Shown in pieces: positions 48,664 through 58,962 of a stretch of 64,000 nucleotides of DNA. Within the stretch, counting starts at the first letter, position 1. Every line of letters starts with the position of its first letter. The notes under the pieces are model-generated. The model worked only from the letters and a program-made list of their open reading frames with translations, was not told the DNA's origin and did no database searches. The translations under genes and the position numbers were made by a program. Origin of the DNA: Varibaculum cambriense (GTDB taxonomy: Bacteria; Actinomycetota; Actinomycetes; Actinomycetales; Actinomycetaceae); NCBI RefSeq assembly GCF_002848005.1, contig NZ_PKHX01000001.1:124001-188000 (forward strand). Reading direction: 5' to 3'.

Positions 48664-49602
48664 TTAATTAGCGAAAGCTGCGACTGCCTCGCCATATACC
48701 TGGCGGGTATTATTTACCAGCTGCCGCGCCAGCTCAGTTTCCGTACTTCCGGTGATCTCTGCAAGTTTTCGCACTGTCCACACCGTCATATAGGAGGCGT
48801 TCGGCTGCCCGCGATGGGGATGGGGCGTTAAATAGGGCGCATCGGTTTCTACCAGCAAAAGCGACCTGGGCATTGCCAGCACCGCCTCGCGCAGCCACTC
48901 ATTGGCGTTATAGGTAACCGGTCCGGCAATGGAGGCATACCAGCCATTATCGGCCAGCACCTGCGCGATTTCTTTATCGCCGCTAAAACAGTGAAAAACC
49001 GTACGTTCCGGGGCACCTTCCTCCAGCAAAATCCGAATGGTATCCGCGTGAGCTTCCCGGTCATGAATCTGCAGGGGCAGTCCCAGTTCCTTCGCTAAGG
49101 AAATATGCATTCGAAAACCCTGCTGCTGCGCCGTCCTCCCTTGGTGCGAAGTGCGAAAATAATCCAGCCCACTTTCCCCAATAGCTACGGTTTTAGAGGA
49201 AGAAGTCGCAGCTGCATAAACCTGGCCTACCGCTTCTTCAAGGGAATATTGTTCATGCCAAGGTTGCAACGGATAAGTTTGCCCATCGGGGGCAGTGGCT
49301 ACCACCTTCGCATGTAAAGCCGCCTCATTGGGGTGAATTGCCAAGGCACAAAACACCTGGGGGTGTTCTTCGCATATCTGCACCGTCGGAGCCAACTCAT
49401 CTACCTGACAGCCAGAGGTAATCAGGGCGCTGACACCCGCTTGTCGCGCCCGCTCCAATTGTTCTTCCAGGCTGAGCCGGACTCCCTCTACCAGGGGAAT
49501 CTGCTCTTCCCACAAGGGTAAATGGGTGTGGTTATCTACAACTTTCCCCAGCAAAGGCGCAGGCAGCTGCGGCCAGCCGCGCCGTTTACGCGATTTCCCC
49601 AT
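48664..49602 (-). CDS. TatD-family metal-dependent deoxyribonuclease
   Basis: This 312-residue amidohydrolase-fold protein has metal ligands in VVDNHTHLPL (HxH), IGESGLDYFR (Glu), LQIHDREAH (His), VFHCFSGDKE and VETDAPYLTPHPHRG (Asp). TatD enzymes degrade DNA and trim nucleic acids in quality control. It ends shortly upstream of the DUF348/G5 gene, the conserved tatD-rpf-ksgA-ispE order. It starts immediately after the PdtaS stop. Confidence 0.94.
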   Translation of the reverse strand: MGKSRKRRGWPQLPAPLLGKVVDNHTHLPLWEEQIPLVEGVRLSLEEQLERARQAGVSALITSGCQVDELAPTVQICEEHPQVFCALAIHPNEAALHAKVVATAPDGQTYPLQPWHEQYSLEEAVGQVYAAATSSSKTVAIGESGLDYFRTSHQGRTAQQQGFRMHISLAKELGLPLQIHDREAHADTIRILLEEGAPERTVFHCFSGDKEIAQVLADNGWYASIAGPVTYNANEWLREAVLAMPRSLLLVETDAPYLTPHPHRGQPNASYMTVWTVRKLAEITGSTETELARQLVNNTRQVYGEAVAAFAN

Positions 49603-51060
49603 TTAGCTAGCTCCTTCTCCAACCAGGGCATGGATATGCACCTGGGTTCCTTGTTCGGGGCAACTCCAGTCAATGGTGCCATTTAAATTACCGCGCACTA
49701 AAGTGCGTACAATCGAAGTTCCTAAACCGTTTAGCGGCTTGTCCCCCAGTCCGCAACCATCATCCCGTACCCAAACATCTAGCTGGTTTCCCTCACGTTT
49801 AGCCTCCAGGGTGACTTTGCCACCCCGCTGCCCTAAACCGTGTTCGACCGCGTTGGCCACCAGCTCGGAAATCACCACGGCTAATGCCGAGGCAGCATCC
49901 GCATCCACCATTCCAAAACTGCCGGTAAAAGCAGTTTCGACCGCTTGATCAGTCGTCGCCATTGCCGCCGCCATCCGCAACAGGCGGGAGATCATATTGT
50001 CAAACTCAATGGTTTCATCCACGGTTTGCGATAGCTCTTCATGTACGCGGGCAATAGCCGCTACCCGCCGTTCCGCCTCCCCTAGCGCAGCTTTAACTTC
50101 CGCGGAATCCGAGCGTCTAATCTGCATCCGCAAAAGTGCAGAAACCGTTTGGAGATTATTTTTAACCCGATGATGGATCTCGCGAATGGTGGCATCTTTA
50201 GTCATTAATTCCCGTTCGCGGCGCCGCATTTCCGTTACGTCTCGGCACAGCAACAGCGCCCCGATTCGTTCACCTTCTTGTTCTAGCGGCAGCGCCCGAA
50301 AGGAGACGATCCCAGAAGAAGATTCCACTTCCGCCATCCATGAAGCCTTCCCCATCACTACCACGGGGAGAGCCTCATCTACTTCGGATTGATCTTGGAT
50401 TACTTCGGTTATCAGTTCCGCCAGCACCGCCCCGTTTACCTCTTCGCGTACCCCCAAGCGGCGCAAACAGGAACGGGCATTCGGGGTGAGATCCAGTACA
50501 TGCCCTTCGGGATCCAAATTAATGGCGCCATCGATCAAGCGTGGCATCCCGTGCCTGGTAGCAGGGGGAATGGCAGCATTGGGAAACGCCCCGCAAGAAA
50601 TCATTTCACAAAGCACATTTGCGGTTTTATGAAACCACTGTTCTTGCTGCTCAAAGACCCGCAAAGATTGAATGTTGACCTCTTGAGTAAGCGCGGCTAT
50701 TACCCGACCCTCATGCCTTACCGGAAGCGCACTAGCGATCACCGAATAAGATCCCGCCCATCTGACCTCGGGTACCGTGGGCTGAGAGTCAGGGGCGAAT
50801 ACAGCAGCTAACATCCCGGAACGTTTCGGAGAAGCCGATAGCCCCACCACATCATCCAGGTGGATAGTGAAACCGGATCCTGGCCGGGCGTGAGCAAGCG
50901 CTACAAAACGCCCACGGTCATCGGGAATCCATAAAATCAAGTCAGCGCTACCAATGTCCGATAGCACCTGCCAGTCTCCCACCAACATATGCAGATGGTC
51001 GATATCGCTTTCAGATAGATCCTTACCGTACCGGCGGATCAGTTCCCGCATCCCACTCAC
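49603..51060 (-). CDS. PdtaS-like sensor histidine kinase (GAF/PAS, HisKA_2)
   Basis: This 485-residue cytoplasmic kinase has an N-terminal GAF-like domain (residues ~1-150), a PAS domain (IPPATRHGMPRLIDGAINLDPEGHVLDLTPNARSCLRRLG), and the HisKA_2 phospho-acceptor IREIHHRVKNNLQTVSALLRMQ. The HATPase is visible as VISELVANAVEHGLGQRGG and DDGCGLGDKPLNGLGTSIV. It closely resembles mycobacterial PdtaS, which signals to the ANTAR regulator PdtaR; no pdtaR gene is in the window. The GTG start follows TAGACT by 7 nt and has no ribosome-binding site. Confidence 0.92.
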   Translation of the reverse strand: MSGMRELIRRYGKDLSESDIDHLHMLVGDWQVLSDIGSADLILWIPDDRGRFVALAHARPGSGFTIHLDDVVGLSASPKRSGMLAAVFAPDSQPTVPEVRWAGSYSVIASALPVRHEGRVIAALTQEVNIQSLRVFEQQEQWFHKTANVLCEMISCGAFPNAAIPPATRHGMPRLIDGAINLDPEGHVLDLTPNARSCLRRLGVREEVNGAVLAELITEVIQDQSEVDEALPVVVMGKASWMAEVESSSGIVSFRALPLEQEGERIGALLLCRDVTEMRRRERELMTKDATIREIHHRVKNNLQTVSALLRMQIRRSDSAEVKAALGEAERRVAAIARVHEELSQTVDETIEFDNMISRLLRMAAAMATTDQAVETAFTGSFGMVDADAASALAVVISELVANAVEHGLGQRGGKVTLEAKREGNQLDVWVRDDGCGLGDKPLNGLGTSIVRTLVRGNLNGTIDWSCPEQGTQVHIHALVGEGAS

Positions 51061-51118
51061 GAGTACCAGTCTATGCTAGGTACTCGTTCACCTAATCCTT
51101 GCGCAGATCGACAGGGGG

Positions 51119-51637
51119 CTAGCCGGCGTGGTTAGCCAGCCAGTTCTCTGCCGCTTCCTCTTCTCCCACAGAAAATACTTGCAGGTGAGACAGAAGTTCC
51201 CGTTCAACTTTTCCCCCAATAAGCGGCATATTAACCTGAAGCTTTCCGGAAATATTTCGTAGGGTTTTCTCCGGGTCCTTGGGGGAAGCCTTCAAAAAGC
51301 TCTCGGCTCTTACCTGTACTGGAACTCGGTCAAAACGAACTTCAAAGTCCCCTTGCGCAACCATGCCGGGGCGGGGACTAGTGATCCAGTTTTCCACCAC
51401 TTCGATCTCTAGTTCATCTGGGAGTAGTCGCGCATAGGCCGGCGGGGCTTTCACTTCGGCAAGGTTAACGTTTGCGCGCGACACAAAAGTCCCACTACCT
51501 GCCTGTTCCACCTGGACTTGACATTGAACTTGCGAGATTTGCCTCCAGCGAAATTCCAAGAACCGCGGATCGGTGAGCATCTGAAAAACCTGCTCTGGAG
51601 AGGACGGATACTCAACTTCTAGTTCAAAATCACGCAC
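51119..51637 (-). CDS. DUF2505 family (SRPBCC-like) protein
   Basis: This 172-residue protein starts RDFELEVEYPSSPEQVFQMLTDPRFLEFR, the opening strand and helix of START/SRPBCC-fold proteins, and matches the DUF2505 family, common and uncharacterised in actinobacteria. The GTG start has AAAGGG about 7 nt upstream. The function is unknown; such folds bind hydrophobic ligands. Confidence 0.82.
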   Translation of the reverse strand: MRDFELEVEYPSSPEQVFQMLTDPRFLEFRWRQISQVQCQVQVEQAGSGTFVSRANVNLAEVKAPPAYARLLPDELEIEVVENWITSPRPGMVAQGDFEVRFDRVPVQVRAESFLKASPKDPEKTLRNISGKLQVNMPLIGGKVERELLSHLQVFSVGEEEAAENWLANHAG

Positions 51638-51769
51638 GTACTATCCCTTTCTACGGCGCTTTAAAGGTCTGTATGCTCGCCCCATCCACCGGAGGCGACT
51701 ATCCTAAATAACCATAAGCCATTCTAATGGTATCCGCTTTAGTTACTATGCCGGCCAGGAGAAACCTAA

Positions 51770-52600
51770 ATGTTTGATTTTAAACCTCCCCAGTTTTTGC
51801 GCTCCGAAAAGCGCGCCTCCCAGAAACAGCTGGCTGCGGCGCTGCGCGAGTCGGCGACGAAAGTCCGTCATGCCTCTAGTTTTGGGGAAGTAGTGGATGC
51901 CGTCCTCGATATTCCTAGTGAACATATTGACCAGAAGCTGCTGCAACTAGCTAAGGCTCATCCGCAGGCAGATGTCGGTGATCTGGAAAAGATATTAACG
52001 AAACAATACATTAAGCGTACTGCCTACGCGTCCTCCGCAGTGGGGGCGGGAGCGGCTTTGCCGGGCGGGGGTACCGGAGTGGCGCTGGGACTTACTGCCG
52101 GGGAGCTGGCGGTCTATGCCGTGCAGACCACGATCTATATTTTGGGGGTCTCCCGCCTGCAGGGGGTACGTCCTGCCGATCGGGATCAGCGTCGCGCTCT
52201 AGTGCTATCTAGCCTGCTCGGAGAAGAGGGCGCGGCGATAGTTTCTGACCAGTTGGGACTGAGTACCCTAGCCTGGGCACGTACCTCCCTCAAAAACCTG
52301 TCTTCCCCCACCTTGGGGCAAGTCAACAAAGCGCTAATGAAATACGCTTCCAAGAAGCTATCTCGGCGTGCTGCCGGCCGGATCGCCGGACGGCTAATTC
52401 CCTTCGGAATTGGCGCCGGGGTGGGTTACCTATCCGGCAAGGCGGTAGCGCGGCGTACTGCCGAGGGCGTGAAGGCCGCTTTGGGATCGGCGCGCGAATT
52501 ATCTGCCCGGGATCTGATGGTAGAGCTGGCTCCGGTCATTGATCTAACCGCAGATCCTGTTGCTTCCTCCCCGGAAAAGGTTGATTTCTTCGCTGATTAA
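51770..52600 (+). CDS. Protein of unknown function with two Gly-rich hydrophobic regions
   Basis: This 276-residue protein has a basic helical N-terminus, a hydrophobic Gly/Ala-rich stretch (ASSAVGAGAALPGGGTGVALGLTAGELAVYAVQTTIYILG) and a second one (AGRIAGRLIPFGIGAGVGYLSGKAVARR). The layout resembles EcsC-like or DUF697-type membrane-associated proteins, but I cannot assign it. AGGAG precedes the ATG at 51770. It is divergent from the DUF2505 gene and 120 nt upstream of thyA. Confidence 0.75.
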   Translation: MFDFKPPQFLRSEKRASQKQLAAALRESATKVRHASSFGEVVDAVLDIPSEHIDQKLLQLAKAHPQADVGDLEKILTKQYIKRTAYASSAVGAGAALPGGGTGVALGLTAGELAVYAVQTTIYILGVSRLQGVRPADRDQRRALVLSSLLGEEGAAIVSDQLGLSTLAWARTSLKNLSSPTLGQVNKALMKYASKKLSRRAAGRIAGRLIPFGIGAGVGYLSGKAVARRTAEGVKAALGSARELSARDLMVELAPVIDLTADPVASSPEKVDFFAD

Positions 52601-52720
52601 GGCGCAGCTCCCTCCGAAAGCTTTTCTCCCCCCCCGCTTTCAGCTCTAAAATAACTGTAGCGATAAAATTGCTAATAACCGGCTAGAATATGGACAAACA
52701 ACTAGCGAAAGGTTAACGGC

Positions 52721-53515
52721 GTGGCAGATAGGCAATATGAAGATTTACTGGCCAAGATTTTAGAAACTGGCAGCGAGAAGGCCGATCGTACCGGAACCGG
52801 CACCCGCTCACTTTTCGGAGCCCAGCTACGCTACAACTTGGCAGATTCTTTCCCCTTGATTACCACTAAGCGAGTGTTTATGCGGGGAGTCGCCGAGGAA
52901 CTGTTCTGGTTCTTATCCGGAAACTCTAATGTGCATCCCCTACAGGACAAAAACGTTCATATTTGGGATGATTGGGCGGATAAAGAGGGCGAGCTAGGGC
53001 CGGTTTACGGGGTGCAGTGGCGTTCTTGGCCCAGCCCTCATGGCAATATCGACCAGATTGAAAACCTGCTTTCTACCATTAAGAATGATCCGTCCTCGCG
53101 CCGGATGCTGGTATCTGCTTGGAATGTTTCTGAGCTGGATAAAATGGCGCTTGCCCCCTGCCACCTGCTATTCCAAGCCTATGTAGCGGGCGGACGCCTG
53201 TCTTTGCAGGTTTATCAGCGTTCTTGCGATATGTTCCTGGGCGTTCCCTTTAATATCGCTTCCTATTCTTTGCTCACCCATATGCTGGCACAACAAAGCG
53301 GGCTAGAAGTCGGGGAGCTGATTTGGACCGGCGGGGACTGCCATATTTACAACAACCATGTAGAGCAGGTGCGCGAGCAGCTTTCCCGCGAACCCTACCC
53401 TTTCCCCACTTTGCGTCTTAACCGCGCCGACAATCTTTATGCCTATAAGTGGGAAGATGTCGAGATTGAGAACTACCGCCACCACCCGACTATTAAGGCT
53501 CCGATAGCGGTTTAG
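52721..53515 (+). CDS. thyA: Thymidylate synthase
   Basis: This 264-residue ThyA converts dUMP to dTMP using methylene-THF. Conserved blocks are [54 protein letters not shown] (catalytic Cys), [24 protein letters not shown] and [13 protein letters not shown]. The GTG start has AAAGG upstream. It forms an operon with folA, 10 nt downstream. Confidence 0.97.
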   Translation: MADRQYEDLLAKILETGSEKADRTGTGTRSLFGAQLRYNLADSFPLITTKRVFMRGVAEELFWFLSGNSNVHPLQDKNVHIWDDWADKEGELGPVYGVQWRSWPSPHGNIDQIENLLSTIKNDPSSRRMLVSAWNVSELDKMALAPCHLLFQAYVAGGRLSLQVYQRSCDMFLGVPFNIASYSLLTHMLAQQSGLEVGELIWTGGDCHIYNNHVEQVREQLSREPYPFPTLRLNRADNLYAYKWEDVEIENYRHHPTIKAPIAV

Positions 53516-53525
53516 GAGGCAATTT

Positions 53526-54050
53526 ATGAAGATTGGCATGATCTGGGCGCAGGCTGCGCACCGAGTTATCGGCAATGGCCAGGGAATGCTCTGGCATGTT
53601 CCAGCTGACTTCAAACATTTTAAAGCCACCACTATCGGAAGCCCGATTATTATGGGTCGCCGTTCCTTTGAGGCTCTAGGGAAACGGGCTCTCCCGGGAC
53701 GGCTAAACATTGTGCTGACTACGCGAGAGGATTACCAGGCTAGCGAGGCGAAAGTAGCGACCTCTATTCCACAAGCACTAGCACTGGCAGCAGCCTCGGG
53801 GGCGAAAAAATGCTGGATCACCGGTGGAGCCCGCCTCTATGAGGAGGGGATGGAGATAGCTGATGAACTAGTGGTTAGCTACCTGGATTTAGATGTGGGA
53901 GATGACCCCAGTTATGCCCACGCACCTACTATTTCTCCGCAGCTTTGGGAAGTGGATATCGAACGTTCCGATAGCGAGTTTCGCCCTATTTCTGGGGATT
54001 GTCGCTGGAAGCTGGTTTACTACCGAAAAGCCAAGCTAAACAACAGCTAA
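53526..54050 (+). CDS. folA: Dihydrofolate reductase
   Basis: This 174-residue enzyme regenerates tetrahydrofolate after the ThyA reaction. Signatures are IGMIWAQAAHRVIGNGQGMLWHVPADFKHFKATTIGSPIIMGRRSFEALG and ITGGARLYEEGMEIADELVVSYLDL. GGAGG overlaps the thyA stop region. The usual active-site acidic residue is seen as Asp in PADFKHF. Confidence 0.97.
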   Translation: MKIGMIWAQAAHRVIGNGQGMLWHVPADFKHFKATTIGSPIIMGRRSFEALGKRALPGRLNIVLTTREDYQASEAKVATSIPQALALAAASGAKKCWITGGARLYEEGMEIADELVVSYLDLDVGDDPSYAHAPTISPQLWEVDIERSDSEFRPISGDCRWKLVYYRKAKLNNS

Positions 54051-54119
54051 CCCCACCTAATTCACCGGGGTATCGTAAGCGTTTAAAAAATGAGTGAATC
54101 AAGAGAATTCGGAGGCACG

Positions 54120-56411
54120 ATGGGAAAGAAATACCGTTGGAACACGCTTTCCAACGTGATCGTGATTATCGGCATCCTGGTGATTCCGCTAATGTATTCC
54201 GGGCTGTTTACCTGGGCGTACGAGGATCCGATGCAGCGGGTTAACCTCCTGAAAGCCGCGGTGGTAAACCTCGACCAACCCGCCACTGCCATCAGTGCTA
54301 ATGGTGAAAAGACCATCAATCTGGGTGACAGACTGGAAAAAGAACTCTATAAGGACGATGCCCCCGGTTTTGACTGGACGAAAGCTTCCCTACCGCAAGC
54401 AAAATCGGGGTTAAAAGATGGTACCTATAAGGCGCTACTCCTCATCCCCAATAATCTTTCTAGTTCTTATTCAAAACTCGCCGACCCAGAAAATGAAGTC
54501 CCCGCGAAAAAAGCTCAATTAGAGCTGCGAACCGATGACGCGGTGAACTATCTGCAAGACACCATGGCCACCTCGGCAGCTCTAGCTCTCCAAGCAGCGC
54601 TCTCTAATGAGGGCGCCGCCGGATATATCGATCAACTGCTGCTCTCCACCGGCCCCCTCAAAGAGGGGTTCCTGGATGCCGCCTCTGGCGCCGGGCAGCT
54701 TAGCGAGGGCGGCGATCAGTTAGAAAATGGTGCCGACACCTTAGTGGTGGGATTAGGCGAATTAGCTGATGGCAGCGTTAAAATTCGCTATGGCTCCCTG
54801 AAACTAAGAGATGGAATCACCGCCTATACTGGCGGGGTTTCCAGTCTCAACTCCGGACTAGGGCAGCTCAATGGGAATATGCCAAAACTAGCTGCCGGAG
54901 CCAAACAAGTTGATGGCGGTATTGATCAGATTCACCAGCAGATAGCTGCTATGCAACCCGAAGTTAGCAAACTGGCAAAAGATGGGAACGACCTGGTTGA
55001 TATGCTAGCTCCCCTAGCCAATTCTGGGGTTGATACCGCAAAAATCGCCCAGTTCCTCACCCAGTTTAAGGGAGCAGTTGACCAGTGCGCGGCGCTACCG
55101 TCTGCAACTATGGAGGCGAATCCCCTATGCGTAGGCCTGAAGAAAATGGCTTCTGACCAGCGATTAACCCTGCAGCAACTTTCGGTAAGGATTAATCAGG
55201 CTCAAGGATTGCTGCAAGAGGCAGGCAAGCTGTCGCAGTTGAAACCCGAAGAACTCAAGGCGAAACTCAACGCAGCAGAACAGGGTGTTAATGAACTGAG
55301 CCGGCAAACCGCTCTCACTCCGCCTGCGCAAGCCGGAAAGCAAAAGCCGACTCTAAAAGATGGCACTTATGCCTTGACAAACGGATTAGACCAGGTACAA
55401 CAGGGGGTACAGAAACTTTCTGCCGGAGCCGCTACCCTAGACAAGAATTCCGCACAGTTACGCACGGGGGCTAACGCTCTCAGCGGCGGTCTTGACTCCC
55501 TTTCCCAGGGGGCAGGCAAAGCCTCCAATGGTGGAAAACAGTTAGCGGGCGGAATCGGAAAACTGACTGAAGGTGCTTCCAGCCTAGAAGATGGACTACG
55601 CGATGGCGCTAAGCAGGTGCCCACCGTTGAAAAAGGGCAGGCCAAAAAGGTCTCGCAAGCGGCCAGTGGAGTCGCTGATGTGGAATCTATCCGACAAAAC
55701 CCGGTTCATGATAACGGTGCCGGATTCGCACCCTTCTTCATGGCGCTATGTTTATGGATCGGCGGGATTGCGATCTTCTTGATTTTCCCGGCTCTAGATT
55801 TACGGCGTCGCCCCGAAGAGAGCTTCTGGAGCTGCGGTTTCCGGTCTATGGCTGTCGCGGCGCTCTTCGGCGCTCTGCAAGCAGTTACCGTAGTAACTGG
55901 CCTGCAACTGTTCCTAAAGCTAGATGCCCAAAATTTCGGGGCATTATTGTTAATAGCAGTATTAGCCTCTATTGGATTCGTGGCAGTAAACCAAGCCTGT
56001 GTAGCCGCCCTCGGATATCGAGGACGCGCCCTTTCGGTAATCCTGTTGTGCTTGCAAATCACCTCCACCGGCGCAACTTTCCCGGTGGAAACAGCCCCGA
56101 AGTTCTTCCAGTTCCTCAGCCCGCTGCTCCCCATGACCCATGTGGCGCGTACTATCCGCGCCGCGATTGCCGGCGGAGAACTACATTTCGGCAAGGCACT
56201 ACTGGTGTTAGCGATCTGGACGCTGATTTCTTGGGTGGCGAGCATCATTTCGGCAGCGCGCCGCAAAGGCCAGCGTCCCATGCCCTACGACCCGGCCTTG
56301 AGCTTCAAGAAGGTTCCCTTAGTTTCATCCCCGTTAGGAGGAAACTCCAACAACAGCGTGGAGGATTACGACCAGCGCACTCGCCAAGCCAAAGAAAACC
56401 TGCCTAGCTGA
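54120..56411 (+). CDS. YhgE/Pip-type membrane protein (ABC-2 permease-like) A
   Basis: This 763-residue protein starts at the ATG at 54120, chosen because CGGAGG lies 5 nt upstream; the frame is open 10 residues further. An N-terminal TM (NVIVIIGILVIPLMYSGLFTW) is followed by the YhgE N-terminal domain (VNLLKAAVVNLDQPA). A long extracytoplasmic coiled region has heptad-like GxxxLxxG repeats (GAGQLSEGGDQLENGADTL; LSAGAATLDKNSAQLRTGANALSGGLDSLSQG). A C-terminal block has about five membrane segments. These proteins are putative exporters; the substrate is unknown. It is downstream of folA and convergent with the next two. Confidence 0.9.
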   Translation: MGKKYRWNTLSNVIVIIGILVIPLMYSGLFTWAYEDPMQRVNLLKAAVVNLDQPATAISANGEKTINLGDRLEKELYKDDAPGFDWTKASLPQAKSGLKDGTYKALLLIPNNLSSSYSKLADPENEVPAKKAQLELRTDDAVNYLQDTMATSAALALQAALSNEGAAGYIDQLLLSTGPLKEGFLDAASGAGQLSEGGDQLENGADTLVVGLGELADGSVKIRYGSLKLRDGITAYTGGVSSLNSGLGQLNGNMPKLAAGAKQVDGGIDQIHQQIAAMQPEVSKLAKDGNDLVDMLAPLANSGVDTAKIAQFLTQFKGAVDQCAALPSATMEANPLCVGLKKMASDQRLTLQQLSVRINQAQGLLQEAGKLSQLKPEELKAKLNAAEQGVNELSRQTALTPPAQAGKQKPTLKDGTYALTNGLDQVQQGVQKLSAGAATLDKNSAQLRTGANALSGGLDSLSQGAGKASNGGKQLAGGIGKLTEGASSLEDGLRDGAKQVPTVEKGQAKKVSQAASGVADVESIRQNPVHDNGAGFAPFFMALCLWIGGIAIFLIFPALDLRRRPEESFWSCGFRSMAVAALFGALQAVTVVTGLQLFLKLDAQNFGALLLIAVLASIGFVAVNQACVAALGYRGRALSVILLCLQITSTGATFPVETAPKFFQFLSPLLPMTHVARTIRAAIAGGELHFGKALLVLAIWTLISWVASIISAARRKGQRPMPYDPALSFKKVPLVSSPLGGNSNNSVEDYDQRTRQAKENLPS

Positions 56412-56455
56412 TTGTGTGGCGGAGCGGGGAGGCTAGACGCGGGGGCTGCCTGGGC

Positions 56456-56564
56456 GCGGGGAGGCTGGGTTTTTCCTCCCGCCCAAGAAATTCGGAAAAC
56501 GTAGCGGCGTTTTCCGAATTCTTATGCCCACCGCGCCCACTCGGATAAAACCCAGCCTCCCCGC
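56456..56564. repeat. Dispersed nested inverted-repeat element, copy 2
   Basis: Outer arms GCGGGGAGGCTGGGTTTT (56456-56473) and AAAACCCAGCCTCCCCGC (56547-56564) pair perfectly over 18 bp. The inner arms AATTCGGAAAACG and CGTTTTCCGAATT are at 56489-56501 and 56508-56520. It shares the spacer segments TTCCTCCCGCCCAAG and TTATGCCCACCGCGCC with copy 1 at 10593-10694, but the outer arm sequence differs while remaining self-complementary. It lies in the convergent spacer between two YhgE genes, so it could terminate both. Confidence 0.88.
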
Positions 56565-56610
56565 TCAGTAACTGGCAAAGCCCGACCGCGGCGCGCACAC
56601 TTTGTCCTGG

Positions 56611-58962
56611 CTACATGACTTTCGTTTTTTCAACCTCTTTGGCAATATCGTGGATCCGCCCGGCAATGGTACGCCGTAATACCAGACCGAGCACTAAGTT
56701 CGGAATCAGAAACACCAGGATTATCACCAGGTTATAGGCAAAATCCCCCGCATAAATCCCAGCGATAGCCGAACGCATCAGGTCAATCGCATAGGTGGCT
56801 GGCAGCCAGGGACTGATGTTTTGGAACCATTGCGGTAGCAATTCCAACGGATAGGCTCCACCAGCGGCAGAAATCTGTAACACCAGCAACAACACTGCTA
56901 AGGCTTTACCCGCATTAGCCAGTGCCACCACCAGCGTATAAACGATAACGGTAAAGACGGTAGAAATCACCCATCCTGTCAAAATCAGTAGGAAGGGATG
57001 GGCTGGTTTAATCTCTACAAACACAATCAGTCCAACCATCAGTAATGTGGATTGTGCCATCCCAATTACCCAGAATATAAAGTAACGTCCCAGATATTCC
57101 TGAGCCCCGGTGAATATCGGCTTTTTTTCTGCGGATTTCACCGCTGTCTTCGCATCTGGAGTAGGTGCGGTTTCACTAGCTTCCGTTTCTGCCCCTTCTA
57201 ACCGGGACAATTCCTCCTCATCCGCATCCGCGCCGGTGGCTGTATCAGGATCTTTCCGGGCTCCCCTACTGGCCAGGTAGCGTTTGGCCACATTCTCAGA
57301 AACGTCAGTGCGCAGGAAAACCCCTGCCAGAAGCGCCCCCACCCATAGAGCAATAACGGTGAAAAGCGGAGTCATCCCCACCCCAAAGGTGGCGACGGGA
57401 AACACCGCATTGCGTTTTACCGCTATCGGGGAAGAAATTAGACGGGCAAAATCTTTGGGGTCAGCTCCCAAGGTGGTGGCGATTTTTTTCAAGTCCCCTT
57501 GCGACTGGGCAGACGAAATCTGTTCCCGAGCCTGATCCAAGCGGCGGGTTCCGTCACGCATCTTTTTCGCGGTATTGTCCAAGGTCTTTTGGGAGCGACG
57601 CATACTCGCAATCATCCCACCCGCACTTTCCGACAGATCGGCTTGCACCGCCTGCAGATAGGAACGGAAAATCTTCACATTTTTTCCGGCAGAATCCAGG
57701 TTCTTACGCAGGCTCTCAATTTTTGGCTGTAAGTTTTTCTCAAAATTGGATCGAGCAGTAGTAATAGCTTTTTGCGCGTCTGCTATGGCTTGGCGGGCGT
57801 TCTTTCTCAGGTCAGAATCTACAGTTACTCCCCTGCGGAGGTCAGATGCAATACTGCCCAGTCGCTCCGACAAGATTTGTTGGCGAGCAATCGCCGCATC
57901 CATCTCGGCCAGGAATCGATCAACGGCCGGATCCTTCCCTTCTAAATCCGCCCCGTCCGGCCCCAGAGCACGCTCGAGTGCGTCCCGCGTTTGTTGGAAA
58001 CCAGCGATTTGTTTATCCAACAAGGTTTTCAGCTGTTCGACTGTGTCCGCACTGCTTTGGCTGGCGCTATTTGCCGAATTCAGCAATTTGTCTAATTGTT
58101 TTTGCAGATCGGAGATATTGCCTTCTGCCAGTCTCACCGCATCGTCGAGCCTAGAGGATACGGATGCGAAGGGATTGGTGGTTCCGCCAGCACCTTTTCT
58201 CCCGGAATCAAATGTGGAGTCAACAGCCTCCTCGAAGGAATCCTGCACCCCTGCAGCCAGCTGTTTTGCTCCGGTGGCCAGCGGCACCGCCGAACCTATC
58301 AAGGTAGACAGAGAACTAACGGTGTTAGCCCCGGAATTCAGTTGTGCAGAGAGGGTTTCGAGGTGGTTGCTCAGCCGATCCAGAGCTGCCTGAGTATCAG
58401 CAGTCTCTAGATAAGAGGACACGTCCTCAGCGATAGCCACGGCGGCTTCTGCCAAGGTTTGCGAAAAAGCCGTGTTGATTTGCGCGGTGACCCCCTGAGC
58501 GCCTTGCGTGGTGAGATTGGCTGAGAGTGGGTTCTTCTTTTCGTTGGTGTGCAGCGTGATATTTGCCGGGGCAGCTCCGCCGGCATAGAAGGTAAACATG
58601 GACTTTGAAAAATCCGTCGGTAACACAATTGTCGCGTAATATTCCCCCGAGCGCGCGCCTTCCAAAGCCTGATCTTTGCTGGTTATTATCCAATCAAACT
58701 GGTCATTTACTGCCAGTTCTTTGAGTACCGTGTCCCCCACATTGACTTTGACGTTCAGTATTTTGCTGGTGTAACCCTCGTCGGTGTTGGCCACGGCAAT
58801 CTTCAGCCGTCCCGAATTTGAGAAGGGATCCCAGGTAGCCAACACGTTGAACCAGGTGAAAAACATAGGAACGACAATCAACAGGACCAGGGAAATCCGA
58901 ACCATGATACTGCTGCGAATCTGGCGAAAGTCGTCTCGGATAATGAAAAGTACTTCGTTCAT
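56611..58962 (-). CDS. YhgE/Pip-type membrane protein B
   Basis: This 783-residue protein has an N-terminal TM (IMVRISLVLLIVVPMFFTWFNVLATWDPF), the YhgE N-terminal domain (LKIAVANTDEGYTSKILNVKVNVGDTVLKEL), a long coiled-coil region rich in Ala/Ser/Leu, and a C-terminal block of about five or six membrane segments with YPLELLPQWFQNISPWLPATYAIDLMRSAIAG. The ATG overlaps the previous gene's stop by 4 nt (ATGA), so genes C and B are cotranslated. Confidence 0.9.
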   Translation of the reverse strand: MNEVLFIIRDDFRQIRSSIMVRISLVLLIVVPMFFTWFNVLATWDPFSNSGRLKIAVANTDEGYTSKILNVKVNVGDTVLKELAVNDQFDWIITSKDQALEGARSGEYYATIVLPTDFSKSMFTFYAGGAAPANITLHTNEKKNPLSANLTTQGAQGVTAQINTAFSQTLAEAAVAIAEDVSSYLETADTQAALDRLSNHLETLSAQLNSGANTVSSLSTLIGSAVPLATGAKQLAAGVQDSFEEAVDSTFDSGRKGAGGTTNPFASVSSRLDDAVRLAEGNISDLQKQLDKLLNSANSASQSSADTVEQLKTLLDKQIAGFQQTRDALERALGPDGADLEGKDPAVDRFLAEMDAAIARQQILSERLGSIASDLRRGVTVDSDLRKNARQAIADAQKAITTARSNFEKNLQPKIESLRKNLDSAGKNVKIFRSYLQAVQADLSESAGGMIASMRRSQKTLDNTAKKMRDGTRRLDQAREQISSAQSQGDLKKIATTLGADPKDFARLISSPIAVKRNAVFPVATFGVGMTPLFTVIALWVGALLAGVFLRTDVSENVAKRYLASRGARKDPDTATGADADEEELSRLEGAETEASETAPTPDAKTAVKSAEKKPIFTGAQEYLGRYFIFWVIGMAQSTLLMVGLIVFVEIKPAHPFLLILTGWVISTVFTVIVYTLVVALANAGKALAVLLLVLQISAAGGAYPLELLPQWFQNISPWLPATYAIDLMRSAIAGIYAGDFAYNLVIILVFLIPNLVLGLVLRRTIAGRIHDIAKEVEKTKVM